From assembly GCF_050436995.1 (NCBI RefSeq), contig NC_134756.1, forward strand, positions 6,510,001-6,574,000: DNA of 64,000 nt, given 5' to 3'. The position numbers and the translations under genes were made by a program. This document shows, piece by piece, positions 38,682 through 49,094 of this stretch. The notes under the pieces were generated by a model, which was not told where the DNA came from, did no database searches, and worked only from the letters and a program-made list of their open reading frames with translations. The stretch comes from Anticarsia gemmatalis. Taxonomy: Eukaryota > Arthropoda > Insecta > Lepidoptera > Erebidae. Position 1 is the stretch's first letter. Every line of letters starts with the position of its first letter.

Positions 38682-39618
38682 ACGGATCTGAATGTGATAT
38701 AATTTACTTATTTTGCTAAATTATCTATTTTGTTGTACTAGAGTGCAAAATCTTGGTTCTCTTGGTAGTAGGCATGTTGTGAAAAATTGATCAATCGAAA
38801 TCCCCACCTTCATAAAAAAGGATAGCATATAGTTTTTATGACATAAGAGGAAAAGAGAAAAAAGTATTTCAATGCTCAAAGACTCAAGCTACGGTATCTG
38901 TAATGCATCAAGATTTATCAATGTCAACATTTTCTGACATCGGGCATGCACAGATTATAAAATTTGTAGGTACCTACTGAATTTTATTAACCCGCAAATA
39001 ATCGAAGGGCCATGCATGGAGCGCATCACGCATGTCACAAATTTATTCCAATAAATCATGAATTGAAATATTTAAAATACTAGGGAAAGTTAATTTCAAA
39101 TTGAGTATCGGATGATAGTGTAATAATGTATTGTTATTATAACAACAGTAATTATAATATTTACATTGATAAACACTATATGGAAAGGTGGGCGTAAAAA
39201 TAATAATAAAATAATTACTGTAACGTTCATGAACTATGAACGTAAGTTAACCCTAGAAAGCTAAAGTTCATTAGATGACGAATAATCGATTAAATTTTCG
39301 GAAATCTTTTTAAAAAATTGATTATAGTAGCCAGTAGTACATAAACAAATAGTAATTCGTAGGTCAGAAAGCTCAGATTTACGATAGAAGAAGTAGATAG
39401 TAGTGTACTTCAATTGTTTTTATTCTTATACAATGACATAAGTTTCATAACCATGTCGGATCTCATACAAAAATTCTAAGTACACATTATAATATGTACC
39501 TTTATGGAAAGGTGTACTTTTTGGATACTAGTGTGATTCTGATTAAAGCGTAAGTGTAGGGAAATAAAAACTAGTTTATATTAACAACTTTATGAAACAA
39601 CAACAACAATGAGGTAAC
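38682..39618. other. drosha upstream region and TRMU 3' region
   Basis: The two genes are in tandem on the minus strand. This interval must hold the drosha 5' UTR exon(s) and promoter as well as the TRMU 3' UTR. An acceptor for the first coding exon of drosha lies near 38691, but I could not place the upstream non-coding exon. A minus-strand AATAAA (plus tttatt near 39419) suits TRMU. Confidence 0.45.
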
Positions 39619-41406
39619 CTAATAAACTAAATTATGGCAGATATTTCGCATCTTGGCACCACCAAGACATTCTCCATCTCTATAAAATACTGCAAACTGT
39701 CCTTCTGTTAGTGCCCTTAGAGAACTCTCTAGAATGATAGTCAAGCCTTCATAATTCCTGACAACTCTACAAGGTGTTAGAGGTTTTGTATGTTGAAATC
39801 TAAAGTAGCAATTCAATACATGATTGTTTGTCAGTTCTTTGGGCTCATTATTTATCCAGTGAGGAGGTTCTGTAAAGCATATTTTGTTCCATAATGCTGG
39901 ATGTTTAGTGCCAGCAACCTGTAAAATAAAATAAAAAAATTTGAGGAAACATTTAATTATGAATCCACATATTAATAAACCAATGTCTTTGAATTGGTAA
40001 TTTCTTTGATAAGGTAAGGCTCTTTGATAAGTCTGTCTCAATTTACATAAGACTTTTAAGCTACTATAAACATATAGTAAACTGAGATAAATTTAACAGT
40101 TAAATAGTAAGTAGTTAAGTATATTACCACATAAATATTGTTAGTATCCAAATCTTTTTTGTATACAAAATAAGCATCTTTGTAACTGGGTAGATGGGTT
40201 CTTTGTCCAACAGTCCATTTATGTAAGCCACTGTGTTCACCCACCACTTGGCCTGTGTCTATGTCAATAAATAGCCCCTTCTTCGTATCAATATACTGTG
40301 AAAGAAAAAACAATTACATAAGTATTTTTTTTCTGTATTAACTATTAATATCATTGTTATTGAGCACACATAAGATACTAATATGTAAGTCACATCTTTG
40401 TTCTCAAGGTCTCTATGATTCTCCTTCTTCATATACTTAGATTTTACAAAATTCATTTCAACATAAACCTTTTTAGGAATTTCATAATGTTTTTTTAAGA
40501 TGGTAATACTTACTTCTTCAATAAAATCCTGAAATTTATTTTTACCAATAAAACATATTCCAGTGCTGTCTTTTTTACTAGCTACATTTATGAGGCCTTC
40601 TTTCTTTGCTATTTCTCTAACTTCACTTTTCAATAGATTTGCTATAGGAAACATACATTTTCTTAGAGAGAATTGCTTTACTTGAGATAAGAAGAAGGTT
40701 TGGTCTTTGTGTCTGTCTGTTGGCTGTAGCAACCTGACTCCTGAAATCACAGAAAAATTATTTAAATTTAACATATTACACTTGTGTAAAGGCAGATTAT
40801 ATAGCAGGTAAAATCATAAATAAAATTTTAAATTAGTCAATCCATGCAATAATTAATGTGAAGGAGATTAGATAAGCTTGTCAAAAATTACCTTCGTTCT
40901 CATTATATCTCTCCAAGAACGGGCCAAAAGAAGTATTTGCATAGTGTCCAGTTGCAATAGCATCAATTCCTAAATTGTTCCTGCAATGTTGGAAAAAGCT
41001 ATCAAATTTAATGTATCTGTTGCATAATATATCAGGATTTGGCGTCAAACCCGTCTCATATTCTTTAAGTAATACGGTGAATACTTCGTTCCAGTATTCC
41101 TTTATGAAGTAAACTCTATGCAATGGAATATCGAGCTTACGGCACACGAATGTTGCATCTTCGAAATCTCGCTCGTCTGAGCAAAATCCCGCTTCATAAT
41201 TGTTATCCCAGTTTCTCATGAACACACCTTCCACTTGATATCCTATAAACAGTATTATTAAGTTACTACTACAGTTAAAAGAAGAAACGAAATAACCAAA
41301 ATATCTTAACAGCAGTATGCATTGCTTTACCGGCTCTTTTGAGAAGAAGGGCCGAAACTGCACTGTCGACGCCTCCAGAAATTCCCAATGCTACTTTTCT
41401 GAACAT
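39619..41406 (-). CDS. TRMU: Mitochondrial tRNA-specific 2-thiouridylase
   Basis: Five coding exons, 5' to 3': 41331-41406, 40892-41242, 40514-40740, 40128-40295 and 39619-39918, give 373 aa. TRMU/MnmA adenylates and thiolates the wobble uridine (position 34) of mitochondrial tRNAs for Lys, Glu and Gln. The N-terminal PP-loop SGGVDS is at about residues 10-15. The first catalytic cysteine is in NPDILCNRY and the second in DSTGICFIG. The segments TGHYA, QTFFLSQV and HSGLHKWTVGQRTH are family hallmarks, followed by the C-terminal beta-barrel ending in GECLGGAKM. The protein is shorter than the human one (~421 aa), mainly at the ends. No clear mitochondrial presequence precedes the PP-loop, so an alternative upstream start is possible. 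PSMB2 starts 361 bp away on the other strand. Confidence 0.94.
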
Positions 41407-41767
41407 TCTTATATTGATTTGACTCTTGAATTACAAATAAATAATAATTTATTTCATAATTTCGATGAAATTCTGACCCTTGTGCATGTTATCATTATCA
41501 CTCAATTCTGTAATTTTCCCGTAACTGACAGAATGACATTGATAGCTAATGGAATTTTAAAAATAATCTGGAAAAAGCTACCTATTCACGAAAAACTAAC
41601 TTAGTTACTAAACGAGTACGACGGGGCACCTCTATTTCTTTTTTAATATTAATTATCTGTGTCACTCGGTGATTTGACAAGATTGTTTGTTGAAGTTTGC
41701 TTGCAGTTTTTAACGTAGGTTATTCTTGCGGTATTTGAGATAATATTTAATATATTTCTATATCAAG
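41407..41767. promoter_or_regulatory. Bidirectional promoter TRMU / PSMB2
   Basis: Only 361 bp separate the two start codons, so both 5' UTRs and core promoters must fit here. No TATA box stands out. The layout itself is the evidence. Confidence 0.6.
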
Positions 41768-42971
41768 ATGTCGAATATCAACCTGCAATGTCTATTAGGA
41801 ATACAGTGTAATGACTTCGTTATGATAGCAGCCGATCAAAGCAATAGCCACAGTATTATGGTCATGAAAGACGGTGAGTTAGCGGTTTTCAGTCATCAAG
41901 AAGTTATATTTTTTATTGAAAATTAAAGCTGAATATGTGTACCTAAACTCGTTTTCTCCTTTTATATCTAGATGAGGAGAAGATCTACAAAATATCCGAC
42001 AGACTGGTCATGGGTGTGATCGGCGACTCTGGTGACACGACTCAGTTCGCTGAATACATCGCAAAGAACATCCAGTTGTACAAAATGCGCAATGGATATG
42101 AACTGGGGCCTACTGCTGCGGCTAATTTCACACGTAGGAATCTCGCTGAGTACCTCAGGAGCAGTGTAAGTCGCTAAACATTCTTCCTTTTAGTATATTT
42201 ATATTTTTTTTTACCTAGGCTATGTTAAACTGCAGTGTACAGTCGCTTAGCAAGTAAAACAAACGAAGCATCCATACATCCAACCCCATGTACTTTCATG
42301 ACAAAAACTAAGATAAAATCTTCCTCAAAACTACCTAGGGTATAACTACTAATAATGCATTTTGTTAATTTCCAGACCCCATACTTTGTAAATGTGCTGA
42401 TGGGTGGATATGACAAAGAGAATGGTCCTGAACTCTACTTCATGGACTACCTAGCATCCAGTGTGAAGGTGCCTTTTGCTGCTCATGGCTATGGTGGATA
42501 CCTCAGCTTGAGTATCATGGACCGTTATCATAAGAAAGGTAATATTTGTGAATTCACAGTAATTCCATTTCAACTTATGCATACATTCTATCACACAGCT
42601 ACAACTAGGTGCTATCTGAACTTTTTGAAAATATTCTTTTAAATGATACTTCTGAAATCATTAGCATCAAATTTGATTTCCCTTGTCAAAAAAATTTAAC
42701 TTCACAGTATTGTTTCCAATTATAATATTAATCTTGAATTTGATTACTTTTAACATATTCTGTAAGTATTCCTTAAGATTGTGGAATGCGGAACTTACTG
42801 TGTTTACATTTCCCAGATGCAACTGAGGCAGAAGCTTATGAAATCTTGAAGCAGTGTGTGAAAGAGGTTCACAAGAGGTTGTTTGTCAGTCTGCCCAACT
42901 TCCAAGTGACTGTTGTCAACAGAGACGGCATCAAAGTCCTGCCTGTCATCAACCCAGCGTCACTCAAGTGA
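41768..42971 (+). CDS. PSMB2: 20S proteasome subunit beta type-2 (beta-4)
   Basis: Four coding exons, 41768-41873, 41972-42165, 42376-42538 and 42817-42971, give 205 aa against about 201 in mammals. It is the non-catalytic beta-4 subunit of the 20S core. The start MSNINLQCLLGIQCND lacks a propeptide and an N-terminal threonine nucleophile, as expected. Proteasome-fold landmarks are MIAADQSN, KISDRLVMGVIGDSGDT, NVLMGGYD, HGYGGYLSLSIMDRY and the helix EAYEILKQCVKEVHKR. An AATAAA at 42980-42985, 8 bp past the stop, predicts a very short 3' UTR. The TAF8 gene ends 270 bp away on the opposite strand. Confidence 0.96.
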
Positions 42972-43241
42972 TTTTCTCTAATAAAGTAATATTTTCTTTT
43001 TAAAACACTGTTTTTATTTACTCATTGATGCATACATAATTATGCTTATACTAAGATATCCTCAACATTTGAATTACAATATTTTTGCTTATTCATGAAA
43101 CAATAACAATTTTGATACAGAAAAGATGCTTCATAAAGCATTTCTCTATTTTAGATTGAAAGTCATGTTATCATTAAGCATAGTTTATTTACATACAAAA
43201 TTATTGTATCTTATGAACTAAAACATCTTATGTTATTGTAT

Positions 43242-45765
43242 TTAGCCACCAGCCTTACTCCGTTCTGGGCTTGAAGCCATTGTAGTGTCCTGGACATCAA
43301 GCTGGGAACTATTGGGGTTCTCATTGTCTCCCATATTTTCACCTTCATTATCTGATTGATCACCTGAAAAATTTGAACATAAAATTAGGTCTTATCACTT
43401 GCAAGCTTACTAGAAAGCACCCCTTTTGACAGACATACATAGTATCAATCAGAAGTAGATTGAAAATACACACACCAGTTATGCTATCAGCCCCAAGTAA
43501 TAGTGTGTGAGTAATTTAATGGCACATTACCAAATTCTAGGCCACTATTGAGAAACATTTTATTATAAACTAGCTGACCCGCGCAACTTCGCTTGCGTCA
43601 CATAAGAGAATCATAATTTTCCCCGTTTTTGTAACATTTTTCACTGGTACTCTGCTCCTATTGGTCGTAGCGTGATGATATATTATAGCCTATTAATAGC
43701 CTTCCACGATAAATGGGTTATCTAACACTGAAAGAATTTTTCAAATCGGACCAGTAGTTCCCGAGATGAGCGCGTTCAAACAAACAAACTCTTCAGCTTT
43801 ATAATATTAGTATAGATTAAGAAACCCTATGTTTAGCACTTGGGTGGAGCTGAGAGAACCCAAGACCTCATGATCAGCTGTCAGATACACTTTTGACCAC
43901 ACCACAGAGGCCTCTTTGTAAGATTATTCATAATATTCAACTCACCTTTCTTGTCAGGAGGCATATCCTCAGTTCTATTGGCAACTTGGAAGTGGTATTC
44001 CAGTTCATCAAAGTCAAATACTTGGTCTGTTGGCAGCAGACATGGTAAGTAGGCTGGGAATGTTGGTTTGCAGGCAATCACTGAAAACAAGACACAAAGA
44101 ACTATCATAAACAATTTCTTTGTTCAATTTTCTAGGGAAATTAGGTCTCTGCTCAAACAAGTATTGAAAAGAAAACAACTGAAAAAGTGGTTAGTCTAAA
44201 TTGAATCTAACTAGTATTCATATATTAAGTTATGCAGTATGAGTAGTGGAAACAGTCCATTGTCTAAGATAAATAATGGTGGCACTTGAATATTACACAT
44301 AAATACTCACAAGGAAATACTTGGTTATCTTCAGTGTTGAACAAATTGTGAGTTTCACTTGTCTTAGCAAGAAATTTTGTCAGTGCTCTTTCTATGTCTC
44401 TCTTCTGGGAAGCAGCTTTCTCTCTGATGGCCTCATATTCTGTTACTGGCTGCTTGTGAGTCTATAACAAAACAATATTTCAAGTAATATATGTAAAGGT
44501 AATATTTTTGATTTTTAAAAGGATTATTGAAAAAAGGTATTATGAGTTTTAATTATATTCTAGATGCAAATATTTAAACATAGCAAATAGTAGTAATACT
44601 TTATTTAGCACTAGCTGACCCGCGCAACTTCGCTTGCGTCACATAAGATAATGGGTCAACATTTTCCCGTTTTTGTAACATTTTTTACTGGTGTTCTGCT
44701 CCTATTGGTCGCAGCGCCATGATGTATAGCCTATAGCCTTCCTTGATAAATGGGCTATCTAACAGTTTATATAAATCTATGAAGCTTCTAAAAACACTTA
44801 CTGGTGTTCTAATATAGGCATGTGGATCTGGCAGTGGGGGCAAGTGGAATGGTATATGAGGTGCTGGTTTTGCTTTAGATCCTGCTGAGAGCATGGCCGG
44901 AGTGCGAGGAGCTGATGCCTGCAGCGGAGGTTGAATCACATGCCTGTTTGGCCTTGCTGCATACTGCTCCAAACCTTGGAGACTTATACCTAGAAAATAA
45001 GTACTTATTGTCAAACAATTTTGTACATGAGAATTAACAGTTTGAACAGGATCCATTTCTCTTTCAGGCTTAATTTTGTCAGCGTCTTGTTTGCTATAGC
45101 TTTAGGTGCTGAATAAGCAATAACCCAAGAAAAAAAAAGAAAAATGGTCAAGGTAAGGTGTCAATAGATTAATAATGTATCTCATCTTAACATTGATAAA
45201 TTTGTTCTTACCCATATTGATGAGTGCCATCACTACATCCCCAAGTACTGGTTCAACTCTTCCTGATAGCTCACAGTAACCTTTCGCTGAATTACCAACT
45301 TCTGTGAAAACTGTAATATTAAAGAAAAATAATAAACATTAGGCCTCTAACTAAATGAAACTGGCAGCCGTAGTCGCATATCTGCCCATCGGGGAGCGGT
45401 ATCGAGGACATCACTAAATTTGAGAGGCACTTTTACGAATTTGTCTTAATCTCACCTCATGATATATAAAAGAAAGGTTTGCCATCAGATAACTGTTGTT
45501 CTGAGTACAGTGTACATAGTTTTAAAAGCTTTAACTCAATATCAGAAATTTCTTGAAAAGACCTAAGATTCTACCACTAATAAACTTTTATAGAATTAAT
45601 GAGAGAATTGCACTTACAGCATTGCAGCATTTCAGTGAGAGTTTCCAAAGACATTTTGTCAGCAGCATCGAATCCTGTTTCTAAGAGTACAGTAGAAACT
45701 GCTATGTTCAATATACGCCTCCGAGCGTCGGAGCCACTCTCCACCTTCTCTGTACTTTCTGCCAT
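43242..45765 (-). CDS. TAF8: TFIID subunit TAF8 (Prodos homologue)
   Basis: Six coding exons, 5' to 3': 45618-45765, 45212-45310, 44802-44989, 44311-44461, 43946-44080 and 43242-43363, give 280 aa. TAF8 pairs with TAF10 through a histone fold and bridges lobes of TFIID. The N-terminal histone fold covers about residues 13-95 (RRRILNIAVSTVLLETGF to VVMALINMG). The TAF8 C-terminal domain follows with HIPFHLPPLPDPHAYIRTP, then TEYEAIREKAASQKRDIERAL, the family's strongest block. The tail is acidic and Asn/Glu-rich. All junctions are canonical GT/AG. Introns 1, 3 and 5 carry SINE or Helitron insertions. A minus-strand AATAAA (plus tttatt near 43013) would place its 3' end almost against that of PSMB2. 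Confidence 0.95.
43455..43915 (-). mobile_element. SINE in TAF8 intron 5, split by a Helitron
   Basis: On the minus strand the right part (43817-43915) has a tRNA-like body with GAGGTCTTGGGTTCTCTC. The left part (about 43455-43569) carries the tail text TTTCTCAATAGTGGCC and ATTACTTGGGGCTGATA, as in lepidopteran SINEs. The Helitron at 43570-43816 sits between the two halves. Outer limits are approximate. Confidence 0.6.
43570..43816 (-). mobile_element. Non-autonomous Helitron nested in a SINE
   Basis: On the minus strand the 247-bp element begins TCTATACTAATATTATAAAG and ends CGGGTCAGCTAG. The hairpin CGCAA/TTGCG lies just upstream of the end. It is inserted precisely between A and T, with no target duplication, which is the Helitron signature. 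No coding capacity. Confidence 0.85.
44611..44765 (-). mobile_element. Truncated Helitron copy in TAF8 intron 3
   Basis: It shares the 3' end (minus-strand CGGGTCAGCTAG with the CGCAA/TTGCG hairpin) and about 150 bp with the copy at 43570-43816, but has lost the TC end. Confidence 0.75.
45355..45420. mobile_element. SINE tail remnant in TAF8 intron 1
   Basis: The text ATGAAACTGGCAGCCGTAG...TCGAGGACATCA resembles the end of the SINE at 51893-52265 (ATGAAACTGACCGCCGTAA...TGAGGACATTA). It is diverged and short. Confidence 0.4.
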
Positions 45766-45970
45766 ATTTCTCTATCACTTCTTAGTACAATGATTAAAGT
45801 TTATTTAACATAATAGCACGCAAACACACAAAATTTGTTTTACTACAGGTTTGACATTCAATACAAACCCTTTTCGTCTTGACTGACAGATTCAGTTCAG
45901 AGACAATTTTGAATTTTTAAACCAGAGACAAAATAAAAGTCATATGTACCAAGAGAAATCATAAATTAGG

Positions 45971-47792
45971 TACCGTAAAACGGGGTGAATAGAATTCGCG
46001 GGGTGAATAGAAAAAAAATCAGGAAAGTTTTCAAGCCCAATATTTGAGTACTCCTCGTTTAAGAATTTTGATCAAATTTGAAATGATTACACGTCGATAT
46101 TACTTCTCTGCGGTGTCATAATTGTTTAAATGTTTAAATTGATATTTATACCCAAAAAATTGCTTCAAAGTCAACTGTCCTCGAATGCCTTAATGGTCCA
46201 TACAATTTTTTCAAAACTTTGGATTTAAAGTGGAATTTCTTTTCTAATGAGTTGTTTGGAGTGTTTATCTCTTTAAGTGTATATTTATCTATAAAGATAC
46301 AATATTGTTAACTGAAAAAACGTTTTAAAACACAATTTTTCCATTCACCCCTTTGGTCGTTTCGATTCACCCCTATCGCTGGGTGAATAGAAATTGACTA
46401 TTTTTTTAATGAAATATCGTAAAATTATGCATATTTTTGGACAAATATGGTTTTAACTCTTTCTTCATGGCGCCGGACATGATATAAAATAACCCGACAA
46501 TAAAAATAACAAGTTATTCGCTACAAATTTTTAGGACAAAGTTGAAAATTGTTTCTATTCACCCCGTTTTACGGTACCGTAAAACGGGGTGAATAGAATT
46601 CGCGGGGTGAATAGAAAAAAAATCAGGAAAGTTTTCAAGCCCAATGTTTGAGTAGGTACTCCTCGTATAAGAATTTTGTTCAAATTTGAAATGATTACAC
46701 GTCGATATTACTTCTCTGCGGTGTCATAATTGTTTAAATGTTTAAATTGATATTTATACCCAAAAAATTGCTTCAAAGTCAACCGTCCTCGAATGCCTTA
46801 ATGGTCCATACATTTTTTTCAAAACTTTGGATTTAAAGTGGAATTTCTTTTCTAATGAGTTGTTTGGAGTGTTTATCTCTTTAGGTGTATATTTATCTAT
46901 AAAGATACAATATTGTTAACTGAAAAAACGTTTTAAAACACAATTTTTCCATTCACCCCTTTGGTCGTTTCGATTCACCCCTATCGCTGGGTGAATAGAA
47001 ATTGACCATTTTTTTAATGAAATATCGTAAAACTATGCATATTTTTTGACAAATATGGTTTTAACTCTTTCTTCATGGCGCCGGACATGATATAAAACAA
47101 CCTGACAATAAAAATAACAAGTTATTCGCTACAAATTTTTAGGACAAAGTTGAAAATTGTTTCTATTCACCCCGTTTTACGGTACCGTAAAACGGGGTGA
47201 ATAGAATTCGCGGGGTGAATAGAAAAAAAATCAGGAAAGTTTTCAAGCCCAATGTTTGAGTAGGTACTCCTCGTATAAGAATTTTGTTCAAATTTGAAAT
47301 GATTACACGTCGATATTACTTCTCTGCGGTGTCATAATTGTTTAAATGTTTAAATTGATATTTATACCCAAAAAATTGCTTCAAAGTCAACCGTCCTCGA
47401 ATGCCTTAATGGTCCATACATTTTTTTCAAAACTTTGGATTTAAAGTGGAATTTCTTTTCTAATGAGTTGTTTGGAGTGTTTATCTCTTTAGGTGTGTAT
47501 TTATCTATAAAGATACAATATTGTTAACTGAAAAAACGTTTTAAAACACAATTTTTCCATTCACCCCTTTGGTCGTTTCGATTCACCCCTATCGCTGGGT
47601 GAATAGAAATTGACCATTTTTTTAATGAAATATCGTAAAACTATGCATATTTTTTGACAAATATGGTTTTAACTCTTTCTTCATGGCGCCGGACATGATA
47701 TAAAACAACCTGACAATAAAAATAACAAGTTATTCGCTACAAATTTTTAGGACAAAGTTGAAAATTGTTGCTATTCACCCCGTTTTACGGTA
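45971..47792. mobile_element. Tandem array of three ~605-bp TA-flanked MITE copies
   Basis: Three head-to-tail copies start at 45971, 46575 and 47183. Each copy begins TA-CCGTAAAACGGGGTGAATAG and ends with the inverted counterpart CTATTCACCCCGTTTTACGG-TA. Adjacent copies share a single TA. The motif GGGTGAATAG recurs inside each unit in both orientations. Copies 2 and 3 are nearly identical and share variants absent from copy 1. TA flanks and terminal inverted repeats suggest a Tc1/mariner-type non-autonomous element. No open frame of note. The array lies between the divergent genes TAF8 and YKT6. Confidence 0.85.
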
Positions 47793-48226
47793 TATGAATA
47801 TTTCTTCTTGTTTGGTTTGTGAATCTGAGCTACCTACTTATTTTTGTCACTGCCGAAGCCTATTAATAGTGTGGTGCTTTATACCAATTTGTCTGATCAT
47901 CATATATCAGAGCATTAAAAATTTAGAAAAAAAAATATGCTTAAAATTTATGTAAGCTGGACTGAACCGCGATGACTATTTTCTCGTTTTGACAACTTTG
48001 ATGACTCAATGACACATTTCTGCTGGAGTTTTTTGACGTATATGCGTAAGCACCAAGCATCGATTTCGACATTTCGACACAAATTAATTTAGATTTCTTG
48101 CCTAATTCAGTTCACAGATTTATTAGCATGTACCCGTACTCAGTTAATTAAAATTAACAGCCTTGTCTTTAGTTCTAAGTGCACAGTTAACTTATGTGTC
48201 GTCCGCCAATAGAAAAACGAAATTGG

Positions 48227-48457
48227 GTAAGTGCCCTACGAAGTTATGTTGCCTTTATAAAAGCAATTTACGTAGTGAAACAAGTTCTATAATATATATT
48301 TCTTTTTATCAGTGCTACAGTTTTCTTTTTCATGTGCAAGTTTAAATTTTATACTTTGTAATTCTTGATTTAAAAAGTCAAGATGTCATTAGAAAGTTTT
48401 GCTGGATGATCATATATATTTCATAAGGTAATTAATATCTTTATTTGTTGTTTTCAG
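48227..48457 (+). other. Probable 5' UTR intron of YKT6
   Basis: A consensus donor (GG|GTAAGT) after 48226 and an acceptor (TTTTCAG) ending at 48457 frame a 231-bp intron. It places an untranslated first exon at about 48100-48226, with the coding exon 40 bp inside the second. Confidence 0.5.
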
Positions 48458-48497
48458 TTAACTTGGTGTTCTTGAAAGACTTAAGTGCATAAACAAA

Positions 48498-49094
48498 ATG
48501 GTGAAAATCTATGCACTTGCTGTATTGTACAAAGGGGTGAACAATGCTTCACTTCTGAAGGCAGCATATAGCTTACAAAGCTTCAGTATTTTTCAAAGGA
48601 ATTCTGTTCAGGAGTTTATGGCATTTGTCAGTAAGACTATAGTGGAAAGAACACAGCCGTCTGCGAGACAGTCTGTCAAGGAAGGAGAATATATGCTGCA
48701 AGTTTATGTGAGACATGACAACCTGGCAGGAGTGTTGATTTCTGACCACGAGTATCCTAACAGAGTGGCACATACACTAATCACTAAGATACTTGATGAG
48801 TTTTCAGCCTCAGTACCACCTACCTCTTGGGCGACTGCAGAAGAAAATACAGTGGACTTCCATGTATTGCCACAGTACTTGACCAAATATCAGAATCCAA
48901 AGGAAGCTGACGCATTGACGAAAATACAAAATGACTTGGATGAAACAAAGATTATTCTACATGACACTATAAAAGCGGTCCTAGAGAGAGGTGAGAAACT
49001 GGATGATGTTGTTGCTAAAACTGAGAGTTTATCTATGCAGAGTAAATTGTTCTACAAGACAGCACGGAAGACAAACAGTTGCTGTAACTTCTAA
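48498..49094 (+). CDS. Ykt6: Synaptobrevin homologue YKT6 (R-SNARE)
   Basis: A single coding exon of 198 codons, the normal family length. YKT6 is a prenylated and palmitoylated R-SNARE acting in ER-Golgi, endosomal and autophagosome-lysosome fusion. Residues 1-~125 form the longin domain, starting MVKIYALAVLYKG and including YMLQVYVRHDNLAGVLISD. The SNARE motif spans about 138-195, with the zero-layer arginine region in VLERGEKLDDVV. The C-terminus is CCNF, the paired-cysteine lipidation box; it replaces a transmembrane segment. The ATG is the first in the exon and is preceded by a spliced 5' UTR. The 3' UTR appears to run to about 50.96 kb. Confidence 0.97.
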   Translation: MVKIYALAVLYKGVNNASLLKAAYSLQSFSIFQRNSVQEFMAFVSKTIVERTQPSARQSVKEGEYMLQVYVRHDNLAGVLISDHEYPNRVAHTLITKILDEFSASVPPTSWATAEENTVDFHVLPQYLTKYQNPKEADALTKIQNDLDETKIILHDTIKAVLERGEKLDDVVAKTESLSMQSKLFYKTARKTNSCCNF

